The translations under genes and the position numbers were made by a program. This document shows, one piece after another, positions 45,350 to 55,246 of a stretch of DNA of 64,000 nt. This DNA comes from Hyphococcus sp. (GTDB lineage Bacteria > Pseudomonadota > Alphaproteobacteria > Caulobacterales > Parvularculaceae), in NCBI GenBank assembly GCA_021776375.1, contig JAJFGA010000001.1, forward strand, positions 1-64,000. Direction: 5' to 3'. The notes under the pieces were generated by a model that ran no database searches, had not been told where the DNA came from, and was given only the letters and a program-made list of their open reading frames with translations. The first letter of the stretch is position 1, and each line of letters begins with the position of its first letter.

Positions 45350-45898
45350 TCAATCTGCCGATTTACGTTGTTTGCGTTCAGGAAACTCATCGACAAACGC
45401 CGGGTCTTCAATCTCCAGAAAGGCGGCGATCTCTTCTTTGCGGCTCCAGATTTCATCATAATCGACGAAAAGAAGATGCGGCAGGCCGGCTTCGGACCAG
45501 CTGCGCTTTTGCGCATCGACCGCGCGTGCGAAATGGCGGTGTTTGGCGTCGCCTTTCGCCAGAAGGCCGGCGACGCAGCCTAGCTTGCAGCAATGGTGAT
45601 CAAGGTAACCGCGACGCTCCAGGCTTTTGGATATTTCCCCGGCGTCGCCAGAAACAAAAAGCACCGCAACCGCATTGCCAGGAAACGCTCGTGGCGGGCG
45701 TGGAAGGTGCTTTAGGTGATCGTCATCGCCAAAATGATTAGTGGATTTGAAGCGGCGGATATGGTGCATCAGGAAAGTCGTCCCGACACCGCCGGGTGAA
45801 ATAACCAACACCGGCGCCCAACTGTCAGGCGTCGGCAGCCAGAATTTTCGGGCAATAGTCCTGCCGAGTGTGCGCATAGGCCGTGGTATCTGGTTCAC
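45350..45898 (-). CDS. P-loop protein, possibly sulfotransferase-like
   Basis: 182 aa with a clear nucleotide-binding loop, ISPGGVGTTFLMHHI (about 33-47). This resembles the 5'-phosphosulfate-binding loop of sulfotransferase-like proteins in polysaccharide clusters more than a Walker A motif, since the GK[ST] lysine is missing. LKHLPRPP and HHCCKLGC follow. The start is taken as GTG 45898, with ATG 45877 the alternative. No glycan genes adjoin it. I recognise the general pattern but not a named family; sulfotransferase activity is a guess. Confidence 0.65.
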   Translation of the reverse strand: MNQIPRPMRTLGRTIARKFWLPTPDSWAPVLVISPGGVGTTFLMHHIRRFKSTNHFGDDDHLKHLPRPPRAFPGNAVAVLFVSGDAGEISKSLERRGYLDHHCCKLGCVAGLLAKGDAKHRHFARAVDAQKRSWSEAGLPHLLFVDYDEIWSRKEEIAAFLEIEDPAFVDEFPERKQRKSAD

Positions 45899-46026
45899 AT
45901 GACCGCCTGTAGTTTAAGATCCTGCCTAATGGAAGTGGCCTTGAGAGACAATCGCGCCGATAGGCGGTCTTGGATGGCGCCCGCTGACTAGCATGACGAG
46001 CCCGCACAGTTTCTGGCGCTAGACTT

Positions 46027-47025
46027 TCAGCGCCTAGGATTGGTTGCGGGAACGATGATGGAAAATCCATCGAACTGATATTCAAAAGCGCCGTCTGTTT
46101 CCACATAGGCGGCGCTTTTTGAGTCTATCGTCTCGAACGCACCCTGAACACGGCTGAGATATGCGGGCTCCGCCACCGGGACATTATGCGCCGTCAGCAA
46201 ATGATCGACCTCCGGTTCAAGTGCGGCGAGCCGGTCAATCGACGCCATATAGTCGGCGACGTTTGAGCCCTTGAGGTGGGCGTAGAGCGGGGCCAGATAA
46301 AATGTGTCGCCGGTAAACAACCTTCGCCCCGCGCGGTCGAGAAGACAAATCGAATCCGGCGAATGGCCAGGCGTCACTAAGATTTCAAGCCGCCGTTCGC
46401 CAAGATCGATAATGTCGCCATCCTCGAAGAGTGTCGTTACCTGATAGGGATGGATTTTATAGGCCTCCGGATCAAACCCATCCGGGGTTTTCTTCCACAA
46501 CCAGTCGCCGGTTACATAGCGGGCGACTTTTTCAGGTCCGGCGCCTTTCGCTTGTGCGTGGGCATAGTCAACGTCAACGCCGCCAATTTCTGAAAACTCA
46601 TAATTGCCGCCAATGTGGTCGTAATGGCCGTGGGAATTTAAAACCATAACGTCGAGATTGGTGAGGCGTGTGATAACCGGGCGAAGCTTGGCAATGCCGA
46701 GCCCCGTGTCGAACAGCAACGCCCGCGTCTCGCCGACAATCAGGAACGAAATGACTTCCTCAAACTGGCCCGGCTCGTAAATCGCATAAACATCGGAAAA
46801 TACTCGGTAGACTTCAAACCACTCAAGGTCATCGGCGACGCGCTCGTAATTCGCCCATTGCGCCCGCGGAAGCTTTTCCCGCCATTTTGCAGTGTCGCCG
46901 CCGCGGCCTTCGACTTTTTGTGTATCGCTGTTGGTGCGCGTGTTCTCGTCGGCGCAGCCAAACGTCAGCACCGCCACGGCGAATAAAACCCCGGCTGCTC
47001 CTGAATTTATGTGTTTTCTCGCCAT
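46027..47025 (-). CDS. MBL-fold metallo-hydrolase, putative lipoprotein
   Basis: 332-aa beta-lactamase-fold hydrolase. The N-terminal signal ends LTFGC (cysteine 24), a lipoprotein-like but not canonical lipobox. The metal-binding set is complete: NSHGHYDH, a His in VTPGHSPDS, Asp in FTGDTFY and a C-terminal His in LTAHNVPV. Substrates of this fold range from thioesters and lactones to phosphodiesters and beta-lactams; none is indicated here. It lies 74 bp downstream of the Rac-like GTPase gene on the same strand and could be cotranscribed; both products carry export signals, which is the one visible link between them. Confidence 0.87.
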   Translation of the reverse strand: MARKHINSGAAGVLFAVAVLTFGCADENTRTNSDTQKVEGRGGDTAKWREKLPRAQWANYERVADDLEWFEVYRVFSDVYAIYEPGQFEEVISFLIVGETRALLFDTGLGIAKLRPVITRLTNLDVMVLNSHGHYDHIGGNYEFSEIGGVDVDYAHAQAKGAGPEKVARYVTGDWLWKKTPDGFDPEAYKIHPYQVTTLFEDGDIIDLGERRLEILVTPGHSPDSICLLDRAGRRLFTGDTFYLAPLYAHLKGSNVADYMASIDRLAALEPEVDHLLTAHNVPVAEPAYLSRVQGAFETIDSKSAAYVETDGAFEYQFDGFSIIVPATNPRR

Positions 47026-47099
47026 ATCAACAGTTTATCGTACCCAATGGCGTGGGGGCAAGCACGATAAGCCTTGCTCGATTGAGACGGCCTGCCGGC

Positions 47100-47798
47100 C
47101 TACTGGTCTGGCAAGGGCTGCGTCAGCGGGCGGTTTTTCAGGCGCGGCTTTTTCTTGCGCTTGAGGGGATCGATTATGTATGGCCGTCTGAGAAGGTTGG
47201 CGCCAAGCGTTCCGCGCGTAAGGCGCACGGCGTCGTCAAACATATTTTTCAGCCCTGCCTGGGTAAGCGCGGAACATTCCCGATAAACCAGCCCCAAGGA
47301 CCGGGCGCGGGCTGCGCCTTCCGAAGCGCTTTTGGCGAGTTTTGCGGCGTTGCGGTCGGCGCGCAAATCGGTTTTAAACCCGGCCAGCAAGATAGGCGCG
47401 CCCGGAACATGGTGACGAATTTCCGGTATCCATTTGCTGGAGACGTTGTCGAAGCTGGAGGGGGAGATAATCGAATAGGCGATGATGAAGACATCCGTCT
47501 GCGGATAGCTTAAAGGCCGCAGGCGATCATAGTCCTCTTGGCCTGCCGTATCGAACAACTCCAGGTTCGTCATTTTACCGTCGACGGTTGCGTTGACGCG
47601 AGTCACGTCAAAGACTGTCGGAATATACTCCGTCGGAAAGGCGTTTGTAGAATAGGAAATGATAGCGCTTGTTTTGCCGACGGCGCCATCTCCGACGACC
47701 ACCAGTTTCGTGTGTCCTGTTTTAGCCTGTGCGGAAGCGGCAAAGCCGCCCGTAAGACCGAATACGACCCCCGTTTTGAGTAGTTTGCGCCGTTGCAT
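47100..47798 (-). CDS. Rac/Rho-like small GTPase with Tat-type signal peptide
   Basis: 232 aa. After QRRKLLKTG (2-10), a hydrophobic stretch and an AQA cleavage site (about 23-25), the protein is plainly a Ras-superfamily GTPase of the Rho/Rac type: G1 GDGAVGKT (36-43), switch I EYIPTVFD (57-64) with T61, G3 DTAGQ (83-87), the Rac/Cdc42-like [17 protein letters not shown] (88-104) and G5 ECSAL (174-178). G4 is FKTD (141-144) where Rac has TKLD. The Rho insert region is about eight residues shorter than in Rac1. A polybasic KRKKKPRL (213-220) remains, but no CaaX cysteine. GGGAGG five bases before the ATG shows the signal peptide is translated. Codon use resembles the neighbours. Family assignment is secure; export and function are inferred. 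Confidence 0.9.
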   Translation of the reverse strand: MQRRKLLKTGVVFGLTGGFAASAQAKTGHTKLVVVGDGAVGKTSAIISYSTNAFPTEYIPTVFDVTRVNATVDGKMTNLELFDTAGQEDYDRLRPLSYPQTDVFIIAYSIISPSSFDNVSSKWIPEIRHHVPGAPILLAGFKTDLRADRNAAKLAKSASEGAARARSLGLVYRECSALTQAGLKNMFDDAVRLTRGTLGANLLRRPYIIDPLKRKKKPRLKNRPLTQPLPDQ

Positions 47799-48121
47799 AT
47801 GGGCCTCCCGTTAGAGTGGCGATACAACCGCCATTTCCTGAGTCATGACCAATTTTGAAGCATCATACGCGATCAAGCGGACTTTAGAAGGAAGAACTCC
47901 GCCAGCGGCGATGAATTTGAGCATGGGCTCCATTATGGGGAGCCGCCTCAAGGCGCGCCGACAAAGAGGTTCGCCGGAGCAACGCCTGGCCTAAGAATTA
48001 CGCCGAATGATGGGGATTTTCAGCAGCGCACTTGCTCGAAGGGGGCGGGCCCGCCTAATGTCATCCGCAATTTTTCTAATCAAGCGCCGGCCACGGGGCG
48101 GCATAAGGGGTACTGAGCGGC
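47799..48121. other. Divergent intergenic region, GTPase / AGCS symporter
   Basis: No gene is supported in these 323 bp. It must hold the promoters of both divergent genes. A small hairpin GGCTCC/GGAGCC (47926-47944) and a perfect palindrome GGCGGGCCCGCC (48044-48055) are visible. No clear -35/-10 pair was found. Confidence 0.5.
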
Positions 48122-49543
48122 ATGGAAAGTTTCTACACCGGCGTTGATAATGTTAGCGGCTTCATCTGGGGCGGCACATGGAATGGAGCCGTTATATTGC
48201 CGCTCGCGCCCATGGTGGTTGTGCTCTTGGGCACTGGGCTGTTCTTTATGATCCGGCTTAAAGGTTTGCCGATAAGGCGGTTGATCCCTGCCTTCGTCAA
48301 CCTGTTTACCGGCAGCCGCAAGGCAAGTACTGACCCAGACGCCAGCGGCGAGATCACGCCGTGGAACGCGCTTTCAACGGCGCTGTCCGGCCAGGTCGGC
48401 ACCGGCAATCTCGCTGGCGTTGCGACCGCGATCACGCTTGGCGGGCCCGGTGCGATTTTCTGGATGTGGGTGACGGCGCTGTTCGGCATGGCGGCGTCAT
48501 TTGCCGAATCGAGCCTTGCGGTGAAGTATCGCGAAACCCATCCCGACGGCCACGTTCATGGCGGGCCGATGTTCTACATCAAGAACGGCCTCGGCAAGAA
48601 GTGGGGGTGGCTTGCGGTCTTCTTTGCGCTTGGAACGATTTTTTCCGCCATCGTCACCGGCAATATGACGCAAGCCAATTCCATCGCAACGGCTGCGGAG
48701 GCGGCCGCGGGTATCCCGACCTGGATTTCCGGCGCCGTCATCGCGGTTCTGGCTTTCATCGTCATCATTGGCGGCATCAAATCCATCGGCTCCGTTGCCG
48801 GTAAAGTCGTGCCGGCGATGGCGCTCGGTTATATTGTTGTTGGCGTCATTATGCTGATCATTAACGCTGAGCATGTGCCGGCGGCGTTCATGGAGATATT
48901 CACTTACGCATTTGGTCTCGAACAGGCCGGTGGCGGCGTTGCCGGTTTTGCGGTGTTGCAGGCGGTGCGGTTTGGCGTTGCGCGCGGGCTATTTTCAAAT
49001 GAAGCCGGGCAAGGCTCAACGGCGATTGCCCATGCGGCGGCGAAAACCGACGATCCGGTGCGCCAGGGTGAGATCGCCATGCTCGGTTCATTCATCGATA
49101 CGATTGTGATTTGCACCATGACGGCGCTGGTTATTTTGTCGGTGAAGGGGCAGTTCCCAGGTGTTGACGGCGCTGTAGTGGATTATGCTTGGCAATCCAC
49201 CTTGCAAGGGGCGCAGGTGACAACGGCCGTGTTCAGCCAGGGCATGCCGTTTGGCGGTATTTTCATTGCGGTCGCACTCGCGCTGTTTGCATTCACGACC
49301 ATTCTTGGCTGGTCCTATTACATGGAGCAGGCGGCGACCTATCTGTTTGGCGACTGGATCGCCAAACCCATGCGCTTTATTTGGGTTAGCATGGTGTTTA
49401 TCGGCGCGCTGCAGCAAATCGATTTTATCTGGAAGTTTGGCGATCTCGCTAACGCTTCCATGGCCTTCCCCAACCTGATTGCGATCTTGCTGTTGAGCCC
49501 CGTCGTGGTGGCGATGGCGCGTGAGAAGGGGCGTCTAAAATAA
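48122..49543 (+). CDS. Alanine/glycine:cation symporter (AGCS family)
   Basis: Sodium-coupled amino-acid importer in the inner membrane, 473 aa with about ten or eleven transmembrane helices. Signatures are GQVGTGNLAGVATAITLGGPGAIFWM split by the usual pattern, FAESSLAVKYRE, and GLFSNEAGQGSTAIAHAAAKT, which are diagnostic. The ATG lies at the end of a GC-rich leader with GGGGTACTGAG upstream. Divergent from the Rac-like GTPase across 323 bp. Alanine or glycine uptake is the family function. Confidence 0.95.
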   Translation: MESFYTGVDNVSGFIWGGTWNGAVILPLAPMVVVLLGTGLFFMIRLKGLPIRRLIPAFVNLFTGSRKASTDPDASGEITPWNALSTALSGQVGTGNLAGVATAITLGGPGAIFWMWVTALFGMAASFAESSLAVKYRETHPDGHVHGGPMFYIKNGLGKKWGWLAVFFALGTIFSAIVTGNMTQANSIATAAEAAAGIPTWISGAVIAVLAFIVIIGGIKSIGSVAGKVVPAMALGYIVVGVIMLIINAEHVPAAFMEIFTYAFGLEQAGGGVAGFAVLQAVRFGVARGLFSNEAGQGSTAIAHAAAKTDDPVRQGEIAMLGSFIDTIVICTMTALVILSVKGQFPGVDGAVVDYAWQSTLQGAQVTTAVFSQGMPFGGIFIAVALALFAFTTILGWSYYMEQAATYLFGDWIAKPMRFIWVSMVFIGALQQIDFIWKFGDLANASMAFPNLIAILLLSPVVVAMAREKGRLK

Positions 49544-49634
49544 CGTCAAATTTCCGGTGAGTTGATCGCGGGCTTCTTGCCCCGCGATCCACGCGCGGGT
49601 TAGTCTGTGTAAAAGAGGCAAAGGAGTTGGCCCA

Positions 49635-50327
49635 GTGAAACGAGTGGTTGCGTATTTGGCGGGGATGTTGGTTTGCGGCTCTAGTGCGTTCGCGCAAGAC
49701 CGCGCCGCGTCTGACGGGGTCTATGTCCGCATCGGCGGCGGCGTATCCTTCGCCTCCGACTGGAGCCAGGATTATACCTTCAATCCTAATGTCGCGTTTG
49801 CCGGCGGGCCGCCCACCGGGCAGACGCTCGCGAATGGCGACGGCTATGTCATCGGCGGAGCCATCGGTTTTGACTACGCCGACGGCATCCGCACCGAGCT
49901 CGAATATCGCTACGCCTCGACCAGTATCGACACCGTCACCATCAACGATCCGTTGCTCGGGCCGACCCTGGCGACGCCGGTCAATGACGAGATTAATGTG
50001 CATTTTCTGATGTCGAATTTTTATTTCGACTGGCGCAATGACAGTCGCTTTACGCCGTTTATTGGCGGCGGCGTCGGCGGCGCCTTTGTTGAAAACGAAA
50101 CCGGCGCCCGCGACGCTGCGCTCGCCTACCAAGGTCGCGCCGGCGTCTCATTTGATGTCGGCGGCGGATTTTCCCTCGATACCGAATACATCTATCTTCG
50201 CACCAGTAAATTATCCTACGGTCCGGAAGACGAAGATTTCACCGCAGCCGGTCCGGTCGGTCCGCGCATCGATGGCGACCGCTATGAAGCCTCGAATGTG
50301 ATGGTCTCTGTGCGCAAACAATTCTGA
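49635..50327 (+). CDS. Outer-membrane beta-barrel protein
   Basis: 230-aa exported protein; signal peptide about residues 1-19 (ending SAFAQD). The GTG at 49635 is the start, with AAGGAG eight bases upstream. The mature chain has repeated alternating hydrophobic strands: YVRIGGGVSF, GYVIGGAIGFDY, TELEYRY, INVHFLMSNFYFDW, TPFIGGGVGGAF and a terminal NVMVSVRKQF ending in phenylalanine, the classic barrel-assembly signal. It fits the small 8-stranded OmpA-barrel or P44-like group. A structural or surface role is likely; no transport specificity is visible. Confidence 0.88.
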   Translation: MKRVVAYLAGMLVCGSSAFAQDRAASDGVYVRIGGGVSFASDWSQDYTFNPNVAFAGGPPTGQTLANGDGYVIGGAIGFDYADGIRTELEYRYASTSIDTVTINDPLLGPTLATPVNDEINVHFLMSNFYFDWRNDSRFTPFIGGGVGGAFVENETGARDAALAYQGRAGVSFDVGGGFSLDTEYIYLRTSKLSYGPEDEDFTAAGPVGPRIDGDRYEASNVMVSVRKQF

Positions 50328-50426
50328 TCCGTCTGAGCGGCTACCATGGCTAGCAATGTAGCTGGGCAAATATATCGCGGCCCGAAAACCCCGCAGCGGC
50401 TTTCAAACCTCATCGCCATCGGCTAG

Positions 50427-51449
<1,023 letters not shown>

Positions 51450-51472
51450 TGCGCCAAGGTTAAAGACCAAGC

Positions 51473-51829
51473 CTATCGGCCGGAATAAAACCCGTGCCGG
51501 TAGCGCCGCGACGGATAAGCTTTGCCGGAATAAAACCCTTGCCTGCGCAACCCGCGAAAGGAACGCCAGACTAATTTTGGCGCTGCAATCTCAATACGGA
51601 TGATACGGTTTTGTGTAAGCTCAGCCGGCTGGGTCTCGTCGCTCGGCGTAGCTTTGCTTCCGCGAAACAGATGAACCCCGTTGAGCTCTTCAAACGAGAC
51701 CCCTTGTGTCATCGCCGAGCGCTCATTGGCGCCGCCGGCGGTTAATATTTCTGATCCCGGATGTGCGGATGCGTCAGCGACGATCAAGCTTGTGCAGGCC
51801 GCACCTGCGAGGATGAATGTTAGACGCAT
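51473..51829 (-). CDS. Small secreted protein with FYSG repeat
   Basis: 118 aa. A Sec signal peptide covers about residues 1-22 (ending ADASAHP). The mature chain is short and polar; the basic C-terminus contains two FYSG units (RQGFYSGKAY and RHGFYSGR), reflected in the DNA as two copies of GCCGGAATAAAACCC. No family is recognised. The gene is convergent with mdh, 23 bp apart. The signal peptide and normal codon usage make it a credible gene. Confidence 0.65.
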   Translation of the reverse strand: MRLTFILAGAACTSLIVADASAHPGSEILTAGGANERSAMTQGVSFEELNGVHLFRGSKATPSDETQPAELTQNRIIRIEIAAPKLVWRSFRGLRRQGFYSGKAYPSRRYRHGFYSGR

Positions 51830-52016
51830 ATTCTAGTCTCCTGCTCACATCCCAGCAGCCTGCTCCGCTGACGAGGCTTTCGCAAGCGCTGGCCCATGTT
51901 TAGCATGCGCTTCGTCAAGATTTCTTCGGTTCCGACATCTTTGCGGCGAGGCGGCGGCAATATTTCGCCCATCGCGCGTATTGTAAGCCGCGCGCATCAC
52001 GATAAGACGGTATGCC

Positions 52017-53186
52017 ATGAAGTTCCTCTATTCCCACCGGACGCGCTCTGCCGACGGCCAATATGTACATATCCGTGAACTGACGGATGCACTGCGCGCG
52101 CGCGGTCACGATATTGTCATGGCTGGTCCGCGCGGCGAGAAGGAAAGCCTTTCGAAGGATCTGAACGCTGGCGGCGGGCAGTGGCGCTCGGCGCTGCCGG
52201 GCGCGCTCTATGAGCTGGGCGAGCTTGCCTATTGCGCGCCGGCTTATTGGCGGCTTAGGAAATTATATTCAAGCGTCCGGCCTGATATTCTCTATCAACG
52301 CTACAATCTTTTTTACTATCCTGGCGTCTGGTTGAGGCAGGCGAAAAACATCCCGCTGATGATTGAAGTGAATGCACCGCTTGCTGAAGAACGCGTGCGT
52401 CACGGCGGGCTTAGCCTTGAAGGTGCGGCGCGTAAAAGCGAAGCAGCAATCTGGCGCGCCGCCGACATGGTGTTGCCGGTGAGCAATGTGATGGCTGCGA
52501 AGGTCCGCGCGGCGGGCGTGCCGGATGAGAATATTACGGTTATTCAAAATGGCGCCAGCGAAGATTTTTTAGCCCCCCATGATGGGGGCGCTGTTCGCGC
52601 CCGCTACAATCTTGAAGGCAAGCTAATCCTCGGATTTTCCGGTTTCGTGCGCGACTGGCATGGTGTCGACCGGGTTGTCAGGGCGATTGCGAGACAAAAC
52701 CGCCCTAATCTGCATTTATTACTGGTCGGAGACGGGCCGGCGCGGGCAGGGCTGGAGGCATTGGCGCGTGAGCTTGGCGTTGCCTCGCAGCTTACCATCA
52801 CTGGCGTCGTACAGCGCGGCGAGATGCCGGATCACATTGCTGCATTTGATATTGCGTTACAGCCGGCGGTGACGGAATACGCCTCGCCGTTAAAGGTCTT
52901 TGAATATATGGCGCTCGCAAAACCGATCCTGGCGCCGGCAAGCGTCAATATTTGCGAAGTGCTCAAAGACCAGGAAGACGCAGCGCTATTCGCTGAACAA
53001 AATGGCGCCGATTTTGATCATATACTGGAGGCGCTGATCGCAGATGAGGGTTTGCGCGCCCGGCTCGGTGCGGCGGCGCGGGCTAGCCTTATTCGTCAGG
53101 ATTTAACCTGGGCCGGCAACGCCAGACGCGTAGAAGCGATAGCGCAAACGCTTCTCGGAAGAAAATTTACAGGAGACAAGATATGA
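52017..53186 (+). CDS. Glycosyltransferase family 4
   Basis: GT-B fold glycosyltransferase of 389 aa. The N-terminal half starts with KFLYSHRTRSADGQYVHI, an acceptor-side glycine-free variant. The C-terminal donor half has LILGFSGFVRDWHGVDRVV, LLLVGDGPARAGLE and ITGVVQRGEMPDHI. Its nucleotide-sugar E-x7-E-like block reads EYASPLKVFEYMALAKPILA. GT4 enzymes build lipopolysaccharide, capsule or glycolipid. Its stop overlaps a GNAT acetyltransferase start by four bases, so the two are one unit, but no larger polysaccharide locus is present. Donor and acceptor are unknown. Confidence 0.92.
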   Translation: MKFLYSHRTRSADGQYVHIRELTDALRARGHDIVMAGPRGEKESLSKDLNAGGGQWRSALPGALYELGELAYCAPAYWRLRKLYSSVRPDILYQRYNLFYYPGVWLRQAKNIPLMIEVNAPLAEERVRHGGLSLEGAARKSEAAIWRAADMVLPVSNVMAAKVRAAGVPDENITVIQNGASEDFLAPHDGGAVRARYNLEGKLILGFSGFVRDWHGVDRVVRAIARQNRPNLHLLLVGDGPARAGLEALARELGVASQLTITGVVQRGEMPDHIAAFDIALQPAVTEYASPLKVFEYMALAKPILAPASVNICEVLKDQEDAALFAEQNGADFDHILEALIADEGLRARLGAAARASLIRQDLTWAGNARRVEAIAQTLLGRKFTGDKI

Positions 53187-53719
53187 CCATCCGTATCGAG
53201 ACGGACCGTTTGATTTTACGCCCATTGGAGCCCGGCGATGCCGATGCGCATATTGAGATGATGGGCGATGCAGATGTTGCCTCTTTCCTTACGGCGGACA
53301 AAACGCCCGCGTCGCGAGAAGATCGATGGCGGCAATTCGCCAGCTATCTTGGCCACTGGCAAATGCTTGATTTTGGCTGGTTTTCTGTTCTCGAAAAAGA
53401 CACCGGCGAATGGGTCGGCCGCGTCGGCCCGTGGATGCCGGAGGGCTGGCCGGGCCTTGAATGCGGCTGGTCGATAGCGCGCGAATATTGGGGCAAGGGC
53501 TATGCGCCAGAGGCAGCGATCGCCTCGATCAAATGGACATTTGAGAAGTTTCCAGATCTTGACCGGATCATATCGGTAATCGATCCGGACAATCAAAATA
53601 GCCAGGCGGTGGCGCGCAAGATCGGCGAAGAAAATACTGGTGAGGAATATGATTACTGGGGCTTCAAACTCGAGATTTGGGCGGCGGAGCGCAATGTGTG
53701 GCTCGACCAATTCGGGTGA
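53183..53719 (+). CDS. GNAT family acetyltransferase (RimJ/RimL-like)
   Basis: 178-aa N-acetyltransferase. The start TIRIETDRLILRPLEPGDADAH is typical of the RimJ/RimL branch, with GWSIAREYWGKGYAPEAA as the acetyl-CoA pyrophosphate-binding motif and IISVIDPDNQNSQAVARKIG as the C-terminal conserved block. ATG overlaps the glycosyltransferase TGA by four bases; AGGAGA lies upstream. It could acetylate a sugar or an amino group on the product of the glycosyltransferase, but such enzymes are widespread and substrate prediction is unsafe. Confidence 0.92.
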   Translation: MTIRIETDRLILRPLEPGDADAHIEMMGDADVASFLTADKTPASREDRWRQFASYLGHWQMLDFGWFSVLEKDTGEWVGRVGPWMPEGWPGLECGWSIAREYWGKGYAPEAAIASIKWTFEKFPDLDRIISVIDPDNQNSQAVARKIGEENTGEEYDYWGFKLEIWAAERNVWLDQFG

Positions 53720-53789
53720 GTCCCGCCTTGTTGACGTTGTGTGGAATCTGGTGAGGATGGCGTCAACAAAACAGACGGGATTTTGTAAA

Positions 53790-55214
53790 ATGTTGAACAG
53801 GAAATTCGGCGTCCACATAGCGCTTGTTGCTGGGCTGTGCGCGGCGGCCTCTGCCGACCTGGCGGTGGCGCAGGACGATGAAGACAAATTCACCACAGCC
53901 AAACAAGAACAAACCGCAAAGCGGCTGATCGGGGAAGGGCTGAAGAACGACACCGCCTGGACGCTGCTTGAAAGCCTGACGACGGAGATCGGCCCGCGCC
54001 TGGCCGGGTCCGATGCAGAAGCGCGCGCCCGCCTTTGGGGTGTTCAGACGTTGAAGCGGTTGGGATTTAGAAACGTTCGCATAGAGACGTTTGAATTGAC
54101 TCATTGGAGCAGGGTCTCCGAACGCGCCGAAATTGTCTCGCCATTTCCGCAGAGGCTGGTCATCACCGCGCTTGGGCATTCGCCGTCAACACCGGCCGGC
54201 GGGGTAATCGGCGAGGTGGTGCGGTTCGAAACCCTCGATGCGCTTGAGACAACCCAGGTCGATCTCAACGGTAAAATTATCTTTGTCGATGAACCGATGA
54301 CCCGCACGCAAGACGGGTCAGGCTATGGAGCGGCAGTGCAAAAGCGCAGCCGCGCAGCGGTCGTCGCTGCTGAGAAAAACGCCGTCGCCGCGCTCATCCG
54401 TTCGGTCGGTACTGACAGTCACCGCAACCCCCATACCGGCGGCTCTGTTCGTGGCGGCGCAGAGTTGGCGCCTGCGCCGACCGCAGCGCTTTCCAATCCG
54501 GATGCAGATCAATTAGCGCGGGCATTGAAGCTTGCAAAAGAACCGGTGCGCGTTCTGCTCGATATTCAAACTGAGTTTGAAAAATCGGCGATCTCAGGCA
54601 ATGTGATCGGAGAAATTCCCGGCAAGAGTGAGGAGCTTATTGTTGTCGGCGGCCATCTTGATAGCTGGGATTTGGGCACCGGCGCCATTGACGATGGGGC
54701 GGGGGTCGCGATCACTGTGGCGGCGGCAAAGCTGGTCGGAGACCTTAAAGGCAAGCCGGCCCGCACCATTCGTGTCGTCATGTGGGGGGCGGAAGAAACC
54801 GGCCTTTGGGGCGCAAAGGCTTATGCTAAGGCGCACGAAAAAGAGCTGGCGCAGCATGTTCTGGCGGCCGAATCCGATTTTGGCGCGGGGCGCATCTGGA
54901 AGTTTCAGACACGTTTTGGCGAGACAATGCTCGCAAAGGCTAAGCCCTTTCAGCAGCTGTTGCATCCGCTTGGCATCGGCGCCGGCGACAATCAGGCTTT
55001 CGGCGGGCCGGATGTATCGCCTCTAAGCGCTGCTGGCGTTCCCGTGATTGATCTTTATCAGGACGGGTTGGATTATTTTGATCTCCATCACACGCCAGAC
55101 GATACGCTCGACAAAGTTGATCCGAAGGCGGTTCAGCAAAATGTCGCCGCTTGGGCGGCGACCATCTATCTCGCCTCGGAAATGGATGGCGGCTTTCGCG
55201 ACGGGACGGATTGA
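53790..55214 (+). CDS. M28 family peptidase (carboxypeptidase Q-like)
   Basis: Exported zinc peptidase of 474 aa. ATG 53790 starts a Sec signal peptide ending LAVAQDD; the longer frame crosses the GNAT gene. A PA-like insert spans about 140-260. Zinc-site blocks in order are VGGHLDSWDLGTG, DDGAGVAITVAAAK, WGAEETGLWG, AAESDFGAG and a C-terminal HHTPDDTLDKV with the last His. This is the order in carboxypeptidase Q/PGCP relatives, which cleave dipeptides. It follows the GNAT gene by 70 bp. Confidence 0.92.
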   Translation: MLNRKFGVHIALVAGLCAAASADLAVAQDDEDKFTTAKQEQTAKRLIGEGLKNDTAWTLLESLTTEIGPRLAGSDAEARARLWGVQTLKRLGFRNVRIETFELTHWSRVSERAEIVSPFPQRLVITALGHSPSTPAGGVIGEVVRFETLDALETTQVDLNGKIIFVDEPMTRTQDGSGYGAAVQKRSRAAVVAAEKNAVAALIRSVGTDSHRNPHTGGSVRGGAELAPAPTAALSNPDADQLARALKLAKEPVRVLLDIQTEFEKSAISGNVIGEIPGKSEELIVVGGHLDSWDLGTGAIDDGAGVAITVAAAKLVGDLKGKPARTIRVVMWGAEETGLWGAKAYAKAHEKELAQHVLAAESDFGAGRIWKFQTRFGETMLAKAKPFQQLLHPLGIGAGDNQAFGGPDVSPLSAAGVPVIDLYQDGLDYFDLHHTPDDTLDKVDPKAVQQNVAAWAATIYLASEMDGGFRDGTD

Positions 55215-55246
55215 TTGGCAACAACATTTGTACGCCGGCTATCTTC

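Noticed and set aside
46027-47025. Calling the MBL protein a lactonase or beta-lactamase
   Set aside because: The HxHxDH set is common to the whole fold and nothing in the sequence fixes the substrate.
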